This document shows positions 37,308 through 46,353 of a stretch of 64,000 nucleotides of DNA, one piece after another (position 1 is the stretch's first letter; every line of letters begins with the position of its first letter). The stretch is from Planomonospora sp. ID82291 (GTDB lineage Bacteria > Actinomycetota > Actinomycetes > Streptosporangiales > Streptosporangiaceae). Both the position numbers and the translations under genes were made by a program. The notes beneath the pieces were generated by a model. The model was given only the letters and a program-made list of their open reading frames with translations. It was not told the DNA's origin and did not search any database. Location of the stretch: assembly GCF_015711645.1 (NCBI RefSeq), contig NZ_JABTEX010000002.1:806001-870000 (forward strand), written 5' to 3'.

Positions 37308-38513
37308 ATGCGACATATGACGGCGGCACTCCTCGTCCCATCGATGTGGCCGCAGGGCGCCGGCCCGGTCGGTCTCGCGGCGTCGGCGCGGCCGGCCGCG
37401 CCCGCGCCGGGGGTGGGCTGGGTCGAGCTGCTCATGATCGCCTGCGCGATCGTGCCCGCGCTGTTCTTCGCCCTGGTCAAGGGCGAGTCCGGCGGCCGGT
37501 CCAGGACGGGGTGCCTGGGATGGCCGCTGAAGCTGTGGACCCTGTGGGCGGGGGCGAACGTGATGGCGTATCCGGCCGGGGTGCTGATGTACTCGGGCAC
37601 CGCGGAGCTGGACCGGCACCCCGAGGTCTGGCTGGTGGCCGCCGCGTCGCCGTTCGCCGCGCTGGCGGTCGCCTGGTGGTTCCGTCCCGTCCTGCCGCCG
37701 CTGCACTGGCCGTACCTGGTGCTGCGGGCCGCGCTGCTGCTGGCGGCGTGCGTCACGGCGGTGCTCGCGGCCGAGCGGAGCGGGCTGCCGGTCACGTCGG
37801 TCTCCGGGATCTGGGGCGGCGCCTCGCTGGCGGCGGCCCTCGTCTGCGTCGCGGCGTGGCGGATGGCGGACGGGCTCGCGCCGCTGCCGCAGCTGGCGGG
37901 GGCGGCGGCGGTGCTCGGCGGGTGCGTCGCGGTCGGCGCGACGACCGGGATCGACGGCCTGGCGGTGCTGACCGGGGAACCGGCGGGGTCGGGCGCGGCG
38001 CTGTGGGCGGCCTTCCTGGTGGCGGTCCTCCTGGTGGCCGCCGTCGGCCTGCTGGGATCGGCCGTCTGGCGGCTCGTCCGCCAGGCGCGCACCGGGACGC
38101 TGAACCGGGCGGCCGACCGCTCCGGCGGTCTCTGGCCGCCCCGGCCCGGTCAGGTCTGGTACGCCACCGTGCCCTTCCGGGAGGACGGCAACGAGTCGAA
38201 GGACCGGCCCGTCCTGGTGCTGCGCGCCTCCGCCGGGCACGCGGACGTCCTGAAGATCACCAGCCAGGACAAGACCGGGATGCCGAGCCACCTCCACCTC
38301 CCCCTGGCCGCCTGGCACCGGGTGCTGAACAAGGAGAGCTGGCTGGAGCTGAGGGTGACCCCGCTGGCGTACGCGAACTTCCACGACGTGCAGGGGCTGT
38401 GCCGGCCCGACGTCTGGCGGGAGCTCGGCAGGCGGGGCCTGCGGTCCGGTGGCCGGGCGGACGTCCCGGCGCCGCGCCGGGGATCGAGGAGGAGAGCGCC
38501 GGGAAGGCGGTGA
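37308..38513 (+). CDS. Multi-pass membrane protein fused to a PemK/MazF-like domain
   Basis: About 401 residues. The N-terminal 280 contain roughly seven hydrophobic helices (for example VELLMIACAIVPALFFALV and WPYLVLRAALLLAACVTAVL). Residues about 290-390 form a soluble domain with PRPGQVWYATVPF, SKDRPVLVL, LKITSQDKTG and the Trp/Leu-rich end, matching the PemK-like fold in order. A basic tail follows. MazF/PemK enzymes are mRNA-cutting toxins, but no antitoxin gene is next to this one, so toxin activity is unproven. ATG 37308 or ATG 37317 after aagga is the start. Confidence 0.72.
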   Translation: MRHMTAALLVPSMWPQGAGPVGLAASARPAAPAPGVGWVELLMIACAIVPALFFALVKGESGGRSRTGCLGWPLKLWTLWAGANVMAYPAGVLMYSGTAELDRHPEVWLVAAASPFAALAVAWWFRPVLPPLHWPYLVLRAALLLAACVTAVLAAERSGLPVTSVSGIWGGASLAAALVCVAAWRMADGLAPLPQLAGAAAVLGGCVAVGATTGIDGLAVLTGEPAGSGAALWAAFLVAVLLVAAVGLLGSAVWRLVRQARTGTLNRAADRSGGLWPPRPGQVWYATVPFREDGNESKDRPVLVLRASAGHADVLKITSQDKTGMPSHLHLPLAAWHRVLNKESWLELRVTPLAYANFHDVQGLCRPDVWRELGRRGLRSGGRADVPAPRRGSRRRAPGRR

Positions 38514-38737
38514 ACGGCGGCGTACGGACCTCCGGCCCGCGACCGGCTCATCGGCCCCGACCGCCGGTCCGAGGCGCCGTCGGCTCCTCGGACGCGGAAG
38601 AACCGGGCGTGCGGCCCGCCGTCGCCGGCCCGGCGGTCCGGGCCGCGCGTCGGCGGATCAACCGGATGCCCGGAGGGCAGTATCACCGGCTTCACCAGGC
38701 GTGTCAACCATAAATAAACCTTAAATAAACTTTTATA
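38514..38737. other. Intergenic region upstream of the GH16 gene
   Basis: Most of this is GC-rich without a supported gene. The last 40 bp (38700-38737) switch abruptly to AT-rich sequence with two direct aaataaac elements (cataaataaac, cttaaataaac), directly before a promoter-like TTGACA. These may be an UP-element-like or regulator-binding region. Confidence 0.5.
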
Positions 38738-38766
38738 TTGACATGGGTTGTGGCGTGCGGTTACAT
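38738..38766 (+). promoter_or_regulatory. Candidate promoter of the GH16 glucanase gene
   Basis: A perfect -35 TTGACA (38738-38743) is followed after 17 bp by TTACAT (38761-38766). The leader to the ATG would be about 110 bases. Confidence 0.5.
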
Positions 38767-38883
38767 CTTCGTGACTTCAGCCGTAACGGTCATCTCAGAC
38801 GGACGCCGCGTCGCGACGGCGTCCTCCGTACGGCGGGCGGGCCGCAGGCCGCGCCCTGCAACGACCACAGAGCGGAACCACCC

Positions 38884-40134
38884 ATGCGCAGACGCCGTCC
38901 TCTTCTCACGACCCTGGCCGCGGCCCTCTCCCTGGCCGCCGCCCTGGTCACCACCGCGGGCAACGACCCGGCGGAGGCCACCGTCGCCCCCGTCACCTGG
39001 TCCGACGAGTTCAACGGCGCCGCCGGGACCTCCGTCGACGCCTCCAAGTGGAAGTTCGACATCGGAGGCGGCGGCTGGGGCAACAACGAGCTGCAGTACT
39101 ACACGAACTCGGCCCGGAACGTGTACCACGACGGGCAGGGCCACCTCGCCATCACCGCCCGCAAGGAGAACCCGTCCGGCTACCGGTGCCACTACGGGTC
39201 CTGCCAGTACACCTCGGGCCGGATCCTGACCGCGGGAAAGTTCAGCCAGGCGTACGGCCGGTTCGAGGCCCGCATCAAGATCCCCAAGGGGCAGGGCATC
39301 TGGCCGGCGTTCTGGATGCTCGGCGGCAACGACTGGCCGAACACCGGTGAGATCGACATCATGGAGAACGTCGGCAAGGCGCCGAACACGGTGCACGGCA
39401 CCGTGCACGGTCCCGGCTACTCCGGCGGCGGCGGCATCGGCGGGAGCCGCACGGTCGGCGCCCCGCTCGGCGACGCCTTCCACACCTACCGGGTCGACTG
39501 GTCGCCCAACCTGATCGTCTGGTACCTGGACGGGTCGGAGTACTTCCGCCTCACGCCGTCGGGTGTCCGCGGGAACAAGTGGGTCTTCGACCACCCGTTC
39601 TTCATGATCCTCAACGTGGCGGTCGGCGGCAACTGGCCGGGCAGCCCCGACGGCGGCACCGCGTTCCCGCAGACCATGCTGATCGACTACGTCCGCGTCT
39701 CCGCGACCGACGAGAAGCCCGGCAACCCCGGGACCCCCGGCACCCCCGGGGCCGGGAGCGTGCTGAAGTCGAAGCTGAACGGCCGCTGCGTGGACATCCC
39801 CGGCGGGAAGGCCGCCGACGGCGTCCGGCTGCAGATGTACGACTGCAACGGCAGCGCCGCCCAGAAGTGGTCCCTCAACGGCGACGGCACCGTGAGCGCG
39901 ATGGGCATGTGCATGGACGCCGCGGGGGCGGGGACCGCCAACGGCACGCCGATCCAGCTCCACCCGTGCAAGGGCAACGCCGCCCAGCAGTTCCGGCTCA
40001 ACCCGGCCGGTGACCTGGTCAACCCGGTCTCCAACCGGTGCGTGGACGTGGTGGACCTCAACCCCGCCAACGGCGCGCGGCTCCAGCTGTGGGACTGCGC
40101 CGGCACGGCCAACCAGAAGTGGACGCGCGGCTGA
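38884..40134 (+). CDS. Secreted GH16 beta-glucanase with ricin-type carbohydrate-binding domain
   Basis: A 416-residue exoenzyme. A signal peptide with an RRRR start spans about residues 1-34. The GH16 domain (about 37-280) has the catalytic EIDIMEN (ExDxxE) near residue 158 and the substrate-cleft [10 protein letters not shown] Pro/Gly linker ([11 protein letters not shown]) leads to a CBM13/ricin beta-trefoil (about 293-416) with three repeats ([27 protein letters not shown]) and matching QKW/QQF motifs. It probably cleaves beta-1,3- or mixed-linked glucans. A GH1 beta-glucosidase that could finish such oligosaccharides lies 4 kb away. Confidence 0.94.
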   Translation: MRRRRPLLTTLAAALSLAAALVTTAGNDPAEATVAPVTWSDEFNGAAGTSVDASKWKFDIGGGGWGNNELQYYTNSARNVYHDGQGHLAITARKENPSGYRCHYGSCQYTSGRILTAGKFSQAYGRFEARIKIPKGQGIWPAFWMLGGNDWPNTGEIDIMENVGKAPNTVHGTVHGPGYSGGGGIGGSRTVGAPLGDAFHTYRVDWSPNLIVWYLDGSEYFRLTPSGVRGNKWVFDHPFFMILNVAVGGNWPGSPDGGTAFPQTMLIDYVRVSATDEKPGNPGTPGTPGAGSVLKSKLNGRCVDIPGGKAADGVRLQMYDCNGSAAQKWSLNGDGTVSAMGMCMDAAGAGTANGTPIQLHPCKGNAAQQFRLNPAGDLVNPVSNRCVDVVDLNPANGARLQLWDCAGTANQKWTRG

Positions 40135-40148
40135 CCTCCGACCGGTGC

Positions 40149-40178
40149 GCAGGCCGGCGGCGGATGCCGCCGGCCTGC
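40149..40178. terminator. Bidirectional hairpin between GH16 and conservon genes
   Basis: A 13-bp perfect stem, GCAGGCCGGCGGC with its complement, around a 4-base loop, sits between the convergent stops. Confidence 0.8.
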
Positions 40179-40180
40179 CG

Positions 40181-40777
40181 TCAGCCGGCGGGGAAGGCGC
40201 CGCCCACGGAGTAGGTGACCAGGGAGGTCAGCACCTCCTTGACCGAGTCGCGTTCGCGCACGTCGCACAGGAGGATCGGGGCGACCCCGTCCAGGCCCAG
40301 CGCCCGCCGTACCGTGACCGGGTCGTGGCGGCGGGCGCCGTCGAAGCAGTTGACGGCGACCACGAAAGGCAGGCCCAGCTGCTCGAAGTAGTCCACGGCG
40401 GGGAAGCAGTCCTGCAGGCGGCGGGTGTCGGCGAGCACCACGGCGCCGAGCGCGCCCTGGGCCAGCTCGTCCCACATGAACCAGAACCGGTCCTGGCCGG
40501 GCGTGCCGAACAGGTAGAGCCAGAGGCCCTCGCGGATGGTGATGCGGCCGAAGTCGAGCGCCACGGTCGTGGTGGTCTTGGCCTCCACGCCTGAGACGTC
40601 GTCCACGCCGACGCCGCGCTCGCTCAGCACCTCCTCGGTGTGCAGCGGCCGGATCTCGCTGATGGTGCCGACCATGGTCGTCTTGCCGACGCCGAAGCCG
40701 CCCGCGACGAGGATCTTGATCGCCATCGCCGGATCGGCGACCGCCGCCGACGCCGGCTCAGAGCCTGCGTAGTCCAT
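40181..40777 (-). CDS. Conservon small GTPase-like protein (CvnD type)
   Basis: A 198-residue Ras-like ATP/GTP-binding protein. The P-loop GGFGVGKTTMVG is near residue 25, switch II region LFGTPGQDRFWFMWDEL near 87, and the base-binding motif is VAVNCFDGA in place of NKxD. It is the last gene of a cvnABCD cluster, a membrane-associated signalling complex of actinomycetes compared to eukaryotic G-protein systems. It overlaps the DUF742 gene by 20 bp. Confidence 0.93.
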   Translation of the reverse strand: MDYAGSEPASAAVADPAMAIKILVAGGFGVGKTTMVGTISEIRPLHTEEVLSERGVGVDDVSGVEAKTTTTVALDFGRITIREGLWLYLFGTPGQDRFWFMWDELAQGALGAVVLADTRRLQDCFPAVDYFEQLGLPFVVAVNCFDGARRHDPVTVRRALGLDGVAPILLCDVRERDSVKEVLTSLVTYSVGGAFPAG

Positions 40778-41120
40778 GCAGCACCTCCCTGTAGATGCCC
40801 TCGTCGATCGTCTGCGCGGCCGGACGCGGCCGGTCGATGGTCACCAGGCCCTCCCGCCGCAGGTCGCCCAGGAGCACGCGGGTGACGTTGAGCGGCAGCC
40901 CGAGGTACGCCGCGACGTCCGCCACCGGGGTGGGCCGGCGGCACAGCGCGAGCGCGGCCAGGTGCTCGGGGACCAGCCCCGCCGGTTCGGCCGGTGCGCC
41001 GGCGGCGGTGACGACGGCGGTGACGATGGCCACCAGGTCGAAGGACTCGCCCGCCGGGCGGGCCCGGCCGCCGGTCAGCCCGTAGAGCCGGATCAGCGGG
41101 CCCGGATCGTCTCCCGTCAC
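40758..41120 (-). CDS. DUF742 protein (CvnC type)
   Basis: A 120-residue protein with the DUF742 pattern: an N-terminal PLIRLYGLTGGRA and a winged-helix-like PVADVAAYLGLPLNVTRVLL, then DLRREGLVTI. It is the third conservon component and overlaps the genes on both sides by 4 and 20 bp, so the whole set is translationally coupled. Confidence 0.93.
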   Translation of the reverse strand: MTGDDPGPLIRLYGLTGGRARPAGESFDLVAIVTAVVTAAGAPAEPAGLVPEHLAALALCRRPTPVADVAAYLGLPLNVTRVLLGDLRREGLVTIDRPRPAAQTIDEGIYREVLHGLRRL

Positions 41121-41542
41121 GGCCGCGCGCCGTTCCAGGCGGGCGCCGGAGCCGCCGTCCTCGGCTGCGCGGACAGGTGGTCGCCGACGCGCTTGACCAG
41201 CAGGGCCATCTCGTAGGTGACCATGCCGAGATCGGCGTCGTGGGCGGCGAGTACGGCGAGCCGGGCGCCCTGCCCGGCCGCGGTGACGAACAGGAAGCCG
41301 CCCTCCAGTTCGATGATGGTCTGCCGCACGCCGCCGAGGCCGAAGTGCCGTCCCGCCCCCTGGGCGAGGCTGTGGCTGCCCGCGGAGATGGCGGACAGGT
41401 GCTCGGTGTCCTCCCGGGTCAGGCCCTGGGACCCGCCCATGGCCAGGCCGTCGGAGGAGAGCACGATGGCGTGCCGGATCCCGGGGACGCGCCGGGTGAG
41501 GTCGTCCAGCAGCCAGCTGAGCTCAGTTCTGGGGTCGGCCAT
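41117..41542 (-). CDS. Roadblock/LC7 domain protein (CvnB type)
   Basis: A 141-residue protein that begins with ELSWLLDDLTRRVPGIRHAI, the usual start of conservon roadblock proteins. Family-typical segments IVLSSDGLAMG and GGFLFVTAAGQGARLAVL follow. It is likely a GTPase-activating or scaffold partner of the CvnD-like GTPase. It overlaps both neighbours (20 bp with the kinase gene, 4 bp with the DUF742 gene). Confidence 0.94.
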   Translation of the reverse strand: MADPRTELSWLLDDLTRRVPGIRHAIVLSSDGLAMGGSQGLTREDTEHLSAISAGSHSLAQGAGRHFGLGGVRQTIIELEGGFLFVTAAGQGARLAVLAAHDADLGMVTYEMALLVKRVGDHLSAQPRTAAPAPAWNGARP

Positions 41543-43967
41543 CGGGGTGGCCCTCCTTTCCGTTCCGCGGGTCGTTCCACGGCTCGCCGCGCCGCTCGGC
41601 CTGACTGCGGCCCCGCTGCCAGCCGCGCTGCATGGACGACATGCGGTCGAGGATCTCCTCGGGTGATCGGTGGACGGGGGGGTCGGGCGGCGGCGCCGGA
41701 CGCGACCGGCGCAGCTGGGGGGCCAGGCTGGCCTGCCGTACCCGTACGGGCAGCCCGTCGAGGTCGTCGGGGACGTCGAGGTCGTCGGGGTCGTCGGGGG
41801 CGTCGGGGGCGCCGGGGGCGCCGGGGGCGCCGCCGCCGGGTTCGCGCCGCGGCGGGAGGGAGCGCCCGGTCTCCGCCACGGGGCGGGACGGGAGGGGCGG
41901 GGCCGGCGGCGGAGGCGCCGCCGCCGGCGTGAAGAGCGACCGGGGCGCCGCGGCCGGTACGGCGCTCAGCGCCCGGCGGGCGCCGGCGCCGTCGCCGTCG
42001 CCGTCGCCGTCGACCGGGTGGCCGGTGCGGGCGGTGAGCTCGCCGCGCGGCACGGCGGACGGCGGCTCGGGGCCGGCGAGGACGGCGTTGGGGAGCATCA
42101 CGATCGCGGTGGCGCCGTCGTAGGGGGAGGGCCGCAGCACGACCCTGATCCCGTGCCGGGCCGCGAGCCGGGAGACGACGAACAGGCCCAGCCGGTCGCT
42201 GTCGGCCGGGTCGAACTCCGGCGGGTCGGCGAGCCGGTCGTTGAGCGCGTCGACGCAGACCTGCCCCAGGCCCAGGCCGCGGTCCTCGATCTCGATCGAG
42301 AATCCGTTGGCCGCCGGCATGCCGCGGACGTGGATCGCGGTGCCCGGCGGGGAGAAGGCGGTGGCGTTCTCGACCAGCTCGGCGACCAGGTGGATCACGT
42401 CGGTCACCGCGCCGCCGACGAGCAGCGGCGCGTCGGGCATCGGCAGCACCGTGACGCGGGTGTAGTCCTCGACCTCCAGTACGGCGCTGCGCACCACGTC
42501 GACGACCGGCACCGGGTCGCGCCACCGGCGGCCGGGCGCCGCGCCGGACAGCACGATCAGGTTCTCCGCGTGGCGGCGCATGCGGGTGGTCAGGTGGTCG
42601 ACCTTGAACAGGTCCTCCAGCGTCTCGGGATCCTCGGTCCTGCGCTCCATCGCGTCCAGCATCGCGAGCTGGCGGTGGAGCAGGGCCTGGTTGCGCCGGG
42701 CCAGGTTGAGGAAGACCTGGCCGACGCCCTTGCGGAGCACGGCCTGGCCGACCGCGGCCTCCACCGCGGTCCGCCGGACGGCCGAGAAGGCGCGCACGAC
42801 GCCGTCCACCTCGGCCGTCTGCGAGGGCGCCGGTTCGGGGGCCTCGGCGGCCGGGTCGACGTCCTCGCCCCTGCGCAGCCGCTCGACCAGCCGGGGCAGC
42901 CGCTCCTCGGCCAGTTCCGCGGCAGAGGCCCGCAGCCGCGTCAGCTCTCTGACCAGGGAGCGGCCGAACCGGTAGGACAGCAGGATCGAGGCGACGACGG
43001 CGAGCAGGCTCAGGCCCAGGACCAGCCCGATCCGCCACAGCGCCGCGGCCTTGAGCGTGTCCCCCTTGGCCCCGGCGCGGGCCAGTTCCCGCTGCACGTT
43101 GGAGTCGAAGGCGGCGAGGACGGACTCGGAGTCGCGGTTCCACACGGCGCCGTCCACCGGCGGCGCCGCGCCCTCCAGGCCCCCGAGGCTCCCGGACCAG
43201 GCGGCGATCTCGTCCTCGGCCGCCTGGAAGCGCCGGTAGGCGGTGGCGGCGGCGAGTTCCCGGTGCATCGCCCGCAGTTCGGGGCCCATGTCGCGCTCGG
43301 CGGTGGCGAGCACGAGCCTGCGGCCGGTCATCGCCGCGACGAAGGCGGTGTGCTCGGCCGGGGTCATCTCGCCGCGCGCGAGCGCGACGGTGAGGACGGC
43401 GCGTTCCCTGGCGATGTACTCGGGGGCGCCGGAGTAGGAGGAGAGCCCGCGGATGATGCGGTAGGAGGGCACGTCGGTGAGCGTCTCGGCGGTGGTGAAC
43501 TGCCGCTGGGCCAGGCTGACGAGGCCGTTGTAGCCCTCGGTCACCTGGAGCGGGGGCACCTGGCCGCCGTCGGCGGAGGAGCGCAGCGCGCCGAGCCCGT
43601 TCAGGGCCTTCAGCAGCGAGCGCATGCCGTCGGCGGTCTCGTCCGCCGCGCCCTGCAGGCCGATGGAGGCGACCAGCTCACGCAGACGCGCCGCCGAGCC
43701 GTCGGTGGCCCGCCGCTGCTCGTGGAGGACGGCCCGGCTCCCGGGGCGCGCGGCGGCCTCGGCGGACAGCTGCCGCTCCCGGCGCAGCTGCCCGACCAGC
43801 GCCTGCACCGGAGCGCCGACCTCCTGCCACCGGCTCTGGCTCTGGGCGATGCCGGAGATCTGGGCGACGGTGGAGTAGGCGTTGTAGCCCCACAGGACGA
43901 CCAGGGAGATCAGCGGGATCAGGAGGATTGCGAGGATCTTCGTGCGGATCGGCCGGGGGGTGCTCAT
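41523..43967 (-). CDS. Nitrate/nitrite-sensing (NIT) domain histidine kinase-like protein (CvnA type)
   Basis: An 814-residue membrane sensor. A first helix (ILAILLIPLISLVVLWGYNA) is followed by an extracytoplasmic NIT domain (about 55-280), a second helix (IGLVLGLSLLAVVASILLS, near 310-330), a HAMP-like linker and a GHKL ATPase domain with VAELVENATAFSPPGT and GLGLGQ. The tail (about 640-814) is low-complexity Pro/Ala/Asp, encoded by short DNA repeats (such as gtcgcc units near 41995), and ends in a conserved-looking SPEEILDRMSSMQRGWQRGR. It heads the conservon; no response regulator is encoded beside it. Confidence 0.94.
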   Translation of the reverse strand: MSTPRPIRTKILAILLIPLISLVVLWGYNAYSTVAQISGIAQSQSRWQEVGAPVQALVGQLRRERQLSAEAAARPGSRAVLHEQRRATDGSAARLRELVASIGLQGAADETADGMRSLLKALNGLGALRSSADGGQVPPLQVTEGYNGLVSLAQRQFTTAETLTDVPSYRIIRGLSSYSGAPEYIARERAVLTVALARGEMTPAEHTAFVAAMTGRRLVLATAERDMGPELRAMHRELAAATAYRRFQAAEDEIAAWSGSLGGLEGAAPPVDGAVWNRDSESVLAAFDSNVQRELARAGAKGDTLKAAALWRIGLVLGLSLLAVVASILLSYRFGRSLVRELTRLRASAAELAEERLPRLVERLRRGEDVDPAAEAPEPAPSQTAEVDGVVRAFSAVRRTAVEAAVGQAVLRKGVGQVFLNLARRNQALLHRQLAMLDAMERRTEDPETLEDLFKVDHLTTRMRRHAENLIVLSGAAPGRRWRDPVPVVDVVRSAVLEVEDYTRVTVLPMPDAPLLVGGAVTDVIHLVAELVENATAFSPPGTAIHVRGMPAANGFSIEIEDRGLGLGQVCVDALNDRLADPPEFDPADSDRLGLFVVSRLAARHGIRVVLRPSPYDGATAIVMLPNAVLAGPEPPSAVPRGELTARTGHPVDGDGDGDGAGARRALSAVPAAAPRSLFTPAAAPPPPAPPLPSRPVAETGRSLPPRREPGGGAPGAPGAPDAPDDPDDLDVPDDLDGLPVRVRQASLAPQLRRSRPAPPPDPPVHRSPEEILDRMSSMQRGWQRGRSQAERRGEPWNDPRNGKEGHPDGRPQN

Positions 43968-44162
43968 TCATCGTGTCCAATTCCGCGCGGTCCTGCGCGG
44001 GGGCGGCCGCGGGCAGCGGTCGGCCCCCCGAGGATCGCGGCCGCGACGGGGGTGCGCTGTGATCTGCCCCACTATGCCGTCGGGGTGGAATGGGCTCAAG
44101 GTGTCGATTGCGAAGATTGCATATCGATGGGGTCACCGTGGATGACGACGCCGTCACCCCGG

Positions 44163-44232
44163 GCGGTCCCGGGACGCCCCTCAGCGCCGGGCCCGGAGCG
44201 GTCCCGGGACGCCCCTCAGCGCCGGGCCCGGT
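44163..44232. repeat. 35-bp tandem duplication across the beta-glucosidase stop codon
   Basis: Copies 44163-44197 and 44198-44232 agree at 34 of 35 bases. The TGA stop (complement at 44216-44218) lies in one copy, and the last codons plus the stop are repeated downstream. Confidence 0.92.
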
Positions 44233-45541
44233 GCCGGGCGATGCGCTCCCGGAACCAGTGGTAGGACGCCTTGGGCGTGCGCCGCTGGGTGGCGAAGTCG
44301 ACGTGGACCAGACCGAACCGCTGGTGGTAGCCCTCCGCCCACTCGAAGTTGTCCAGCAGCGACCAGACGTAGTAGCCGCGGACGTCCACCCCCTCGGCCG
44401 CGGCCCGCTCCAGCGCCGCGAGGTGCCCGTCGAGGTAGGCGATCCGCTCGCGGTCGTCGACCGTGCCGTCCGGGCCGGGCTCGTCGTGCTGCGAGCAGCC
44501 GTTCTCGGTGACGTAGACCGGGGGCAGGGCGTCGCCGTACCTCGCCTTCAGGCCGGTCAGGAGCTCGTGCAGGCCGTCGGGGACGACGGGCCAGCCGAAG
44601 GCGGTGACGGGGTGGCCGGTGATCCCGGCGTCGGTGAACGGCAGGCCGAGCGCGGCGGCCCCGGCGTCGGGGGCGGCGATCCGGGTGGGATTGTAGTAGT
44701 TGACGCCGAGCCCGTCGAGCGGGGCGGAGACGAGCTCCAGGTCGCCGTCGCGGACGCAGTCCAGCGCCGCGCCGTACGCGTCGAGGTCCGGATAGGTCCC
44801 CAGCAGGACCGGGTCGGTGAACAGCCGGTTGTGCAGGACGTCGTAGGCCTCGGCGGCGGCCAGGTCGGCGGGGTCGGCCGAGGCGGGCCGGACCGGGGTG
44901 CAGTTGTTGGTGATCAGCACGCGCCCGGCGCCGCGCGCCCGGAGCGCCGCCGTGGCCAGGCCGTGGCCGAGGAGCTGGTGGTGGGCGGCGGGCAGGGCGC
45001 CGGTGAGCAGGACCTGGCCGGGGGCGTGCACCCCGGTGGCGTAACCGAAGGCCATGTGGACGAAGGGCTCGTTCAGGGTGATCCACATCGGGATCCGGTC
45101 GGCGAGCCGGTCGGCCACCAGGGCGGCGTAGTCGGCGAAGCGGTGGGCGGTGTCGCGGGAGAGCCAGCCGCCCGCGTCCTGGAGGGGCTGGGGCAGGTCC
45201 CAGTGGAACAGGGTGGCGGCCGGGACGATGCCCTCCGCGAGCAGGGCGTCGGTCAGCCGGTCGTAGAAGTCGAGGCCCGCGGGGTTGGCCGGTCCGCTGC
45301 CGCCGGGCTGGACCCGGGGCCAGGCGATGGAGAAGCGGTAGGAGTCCACGCCCAGGCCGGCCAGGAGGGCGACGTCCTCGGGCCAGCGGTGGTAGTGGTC
45401 GCAGGCGGTGTCGCCGGTGTGGCCGTCGCGGACCCGGCCGGGCTCGTGGGAGAAGGTGTCCCAGACGGACGGTCCCCGGCCGTCCGCGGAGACGGCGCCC
45501 TCGATCTGGTAGGCGGCGGTGGCGGCACCCCAGAGGAACAT
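44216..45541 (-). CDS. GH1 beta-glucosidase
   Basis: A 441-residue cytoplasmic enzyme without a signal peptide. It begins FLWGAATAAYQIEGA, as in GH1. The acid/base glutamate is in TLNEPFVH near residue 158 and the nucleophile in YVTENGC near 345; SLLDNFEWAEGY is the aglycone/glucose-site region. It would split imported cellobiose-like or laminaribiose-like sugars, which fits the nearby secreted GH16. ATG 45541 is preceded by aggaggtgagg; the GTG at 45547 overlaps that site and is rejected. A TetR gene diverges from it. Confidence 0.94.
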   Translation of the reverse strand: MFLWGAATAAYQIEGAVSADGRGPSVWDTFSHEPGRVRDGHTGDTACDHYHRWPEDVALLAGLGVDSYRFSIAWPRVQPGGSGPANPAGLDFYDRLTDALLAEGIVPAATLFHWDLPQPLQDAGGWLSRDTAHRFADYAALVADRLADRIPMWITLNEPFVHMAFGYATGVHAPGQVLLTGALPAAHHQLLGHGLATAALRARGAGRVLITNNCTPVRPASADPADLAAAEAYDVLHNRLFTDPVLLGTYPDLDAYGAALDCVRDGDLELVSAPLDGLGVNYYNPTRIAAPDAGAAALGLPFTDAGITGHPVTAFGWPVVPDGLHELLTGLKARYGDALPPVYVTENGCSQHDEPGPDGTVDDRERIAYLDGHLAALERAAAEGVDVRGYYVWSLLDNFEWAEGYHQRFGLVHVDFATQRRTPKASYHWFRERIARHRARR

Positions 45542-45558
45542 CCTCACCTCCTGGTTGT

Positions 45559-45573
45559 ATGAGTACTGCTCAT
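45559..45573. promoter_or_regulatory. Operator candidate between beta-glucosidase and TetR genes
   Basis: ATGAG-tactg-CTCAT is an inverted repeat 18 bp before the beta-glucosidase ATG and 40 bp before the TetR start. Confidence 0.5.
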
Positions 45574-45612
45574 GTTAGCTCGCGGTACGGCCTCATGGGA
45601 GATGATGAGGCA

Positions 45613-46263
45613 ATGACGAACGTCCCCGGGGGAACGCTGCGCCGTCGCCCCGCCCAGCGGCGGAGCGTGGAACGGGTCGAGCGCATGCTGGACGAGTGCG
45701 CCAGGCTGCTGGACGAGGTGGGCTACGAGGCGCTGACCACCAAGGAGGTCGCGCGCCGCGCGGAGGTGCCGATCGGGACCTTCTACCAGTTCTTCTCCGA
45801 CAAGCAGGGGCTGGTGCGCGCGCTCGCCGTGCGCAACCTGGAGGCGTTCCTCGACCGGATCACCACCCGGCTCACCGGTGCCGCGCTGTCCGACTGGACC
45901 GACATGGTGGACCTGGCGATCGACGAGTTCGTCGCCATGAAGCGCTCCACCCCGGGCTTCGGCGTCGTGGACTTCGGCGAGGTGCTGCACGCGCCGGGCG
46001 GTCCGGCGCTGCGGGGGACCGAGCGCATGCTCGACACCGCGCTGGAGAACAACGTCGTGGTGGCCGACCGCCTCCGGGGGATCAGCATCGAGGTGCTCGG
46101 CGCCCCGGCGGGGGCGGAGCTGGACCGGGCGCTGGTCGTCGCGGTGGAGGCGGCCGACGCCGTGCTCAAGCTCGCCTTCCGGACCCGGCCGGAGGGCGAC
46201 CCCGAACTGGTCGACGAGTGCAAGCTCATGGTCCGCCGCTACCTCTCCGCCCGCCTGCCGTAG
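45613..46263 (+). CDS. TetR-family transcriptional regulator
   Basis: A 216-residue regulator. The helix-turn-helix includes ALTTKEVARRAEVPIGTFYQ then FFSDKQGLVRAL (about residues 35-70), and the C-terminal domain carries the TetR_C_17-like FGEVLHAPGG. ATG 45613 follows gatgagg; an in-frame ATG at 45559 lies in the operator palindrome. It diverges from beta-glucosidase and probably controls it. Its TAG stop is inside the first copy of a 32-bp tandem duplication. Confidence 0.9.
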   Translation: MTNVPGGTLRRRPAQRRSVERVERMLDECARLLDEVGYEALTTKEVARRAEVPIGTFYQFFSDKQGLVRALAVRNLEAFLDRITTRLTGAALSDWTDMVDLAIDEFVAMKRSTPGFGVVDFGEVLHAPGGPALRGTERMLDTALENNVVVADRLRGISIEVLGAPAGAELDRALVVAVEAADAVLKLAFRTRPEGDPELVDECKLMVRRYLSARLP

Positions 46264-46311
46264 TGCCCGCCCGCCGTGGCGCCCGCCTGCCGTAGCGCCC
46301 GCCCGCGGTGG
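46248..46311 (+). repeat. 32-bp tandem duplication duplicating the TetR stop codon
   Basis: Copies 46248-46279 and 46280-46311 match at 30 of 32 positions. Both contain ctgccgtag, so the end of the coding sequence and the TAG itself are present twice. Confidence 0.92.
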
Positions 46312-46353
46312 CGCCGAAGGGCCGCCCGTCGTAGTGCCCGCCGGGGAGGTGCG

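Noticed and set aside
41523-42020. Frameshift or pseudogene in the conservon kinase tail
   Set aside because: The tail is low-complexity but stays open in frame and ends in a conserved-looking segment overlapping the next gene, as usual for conservon kinases.
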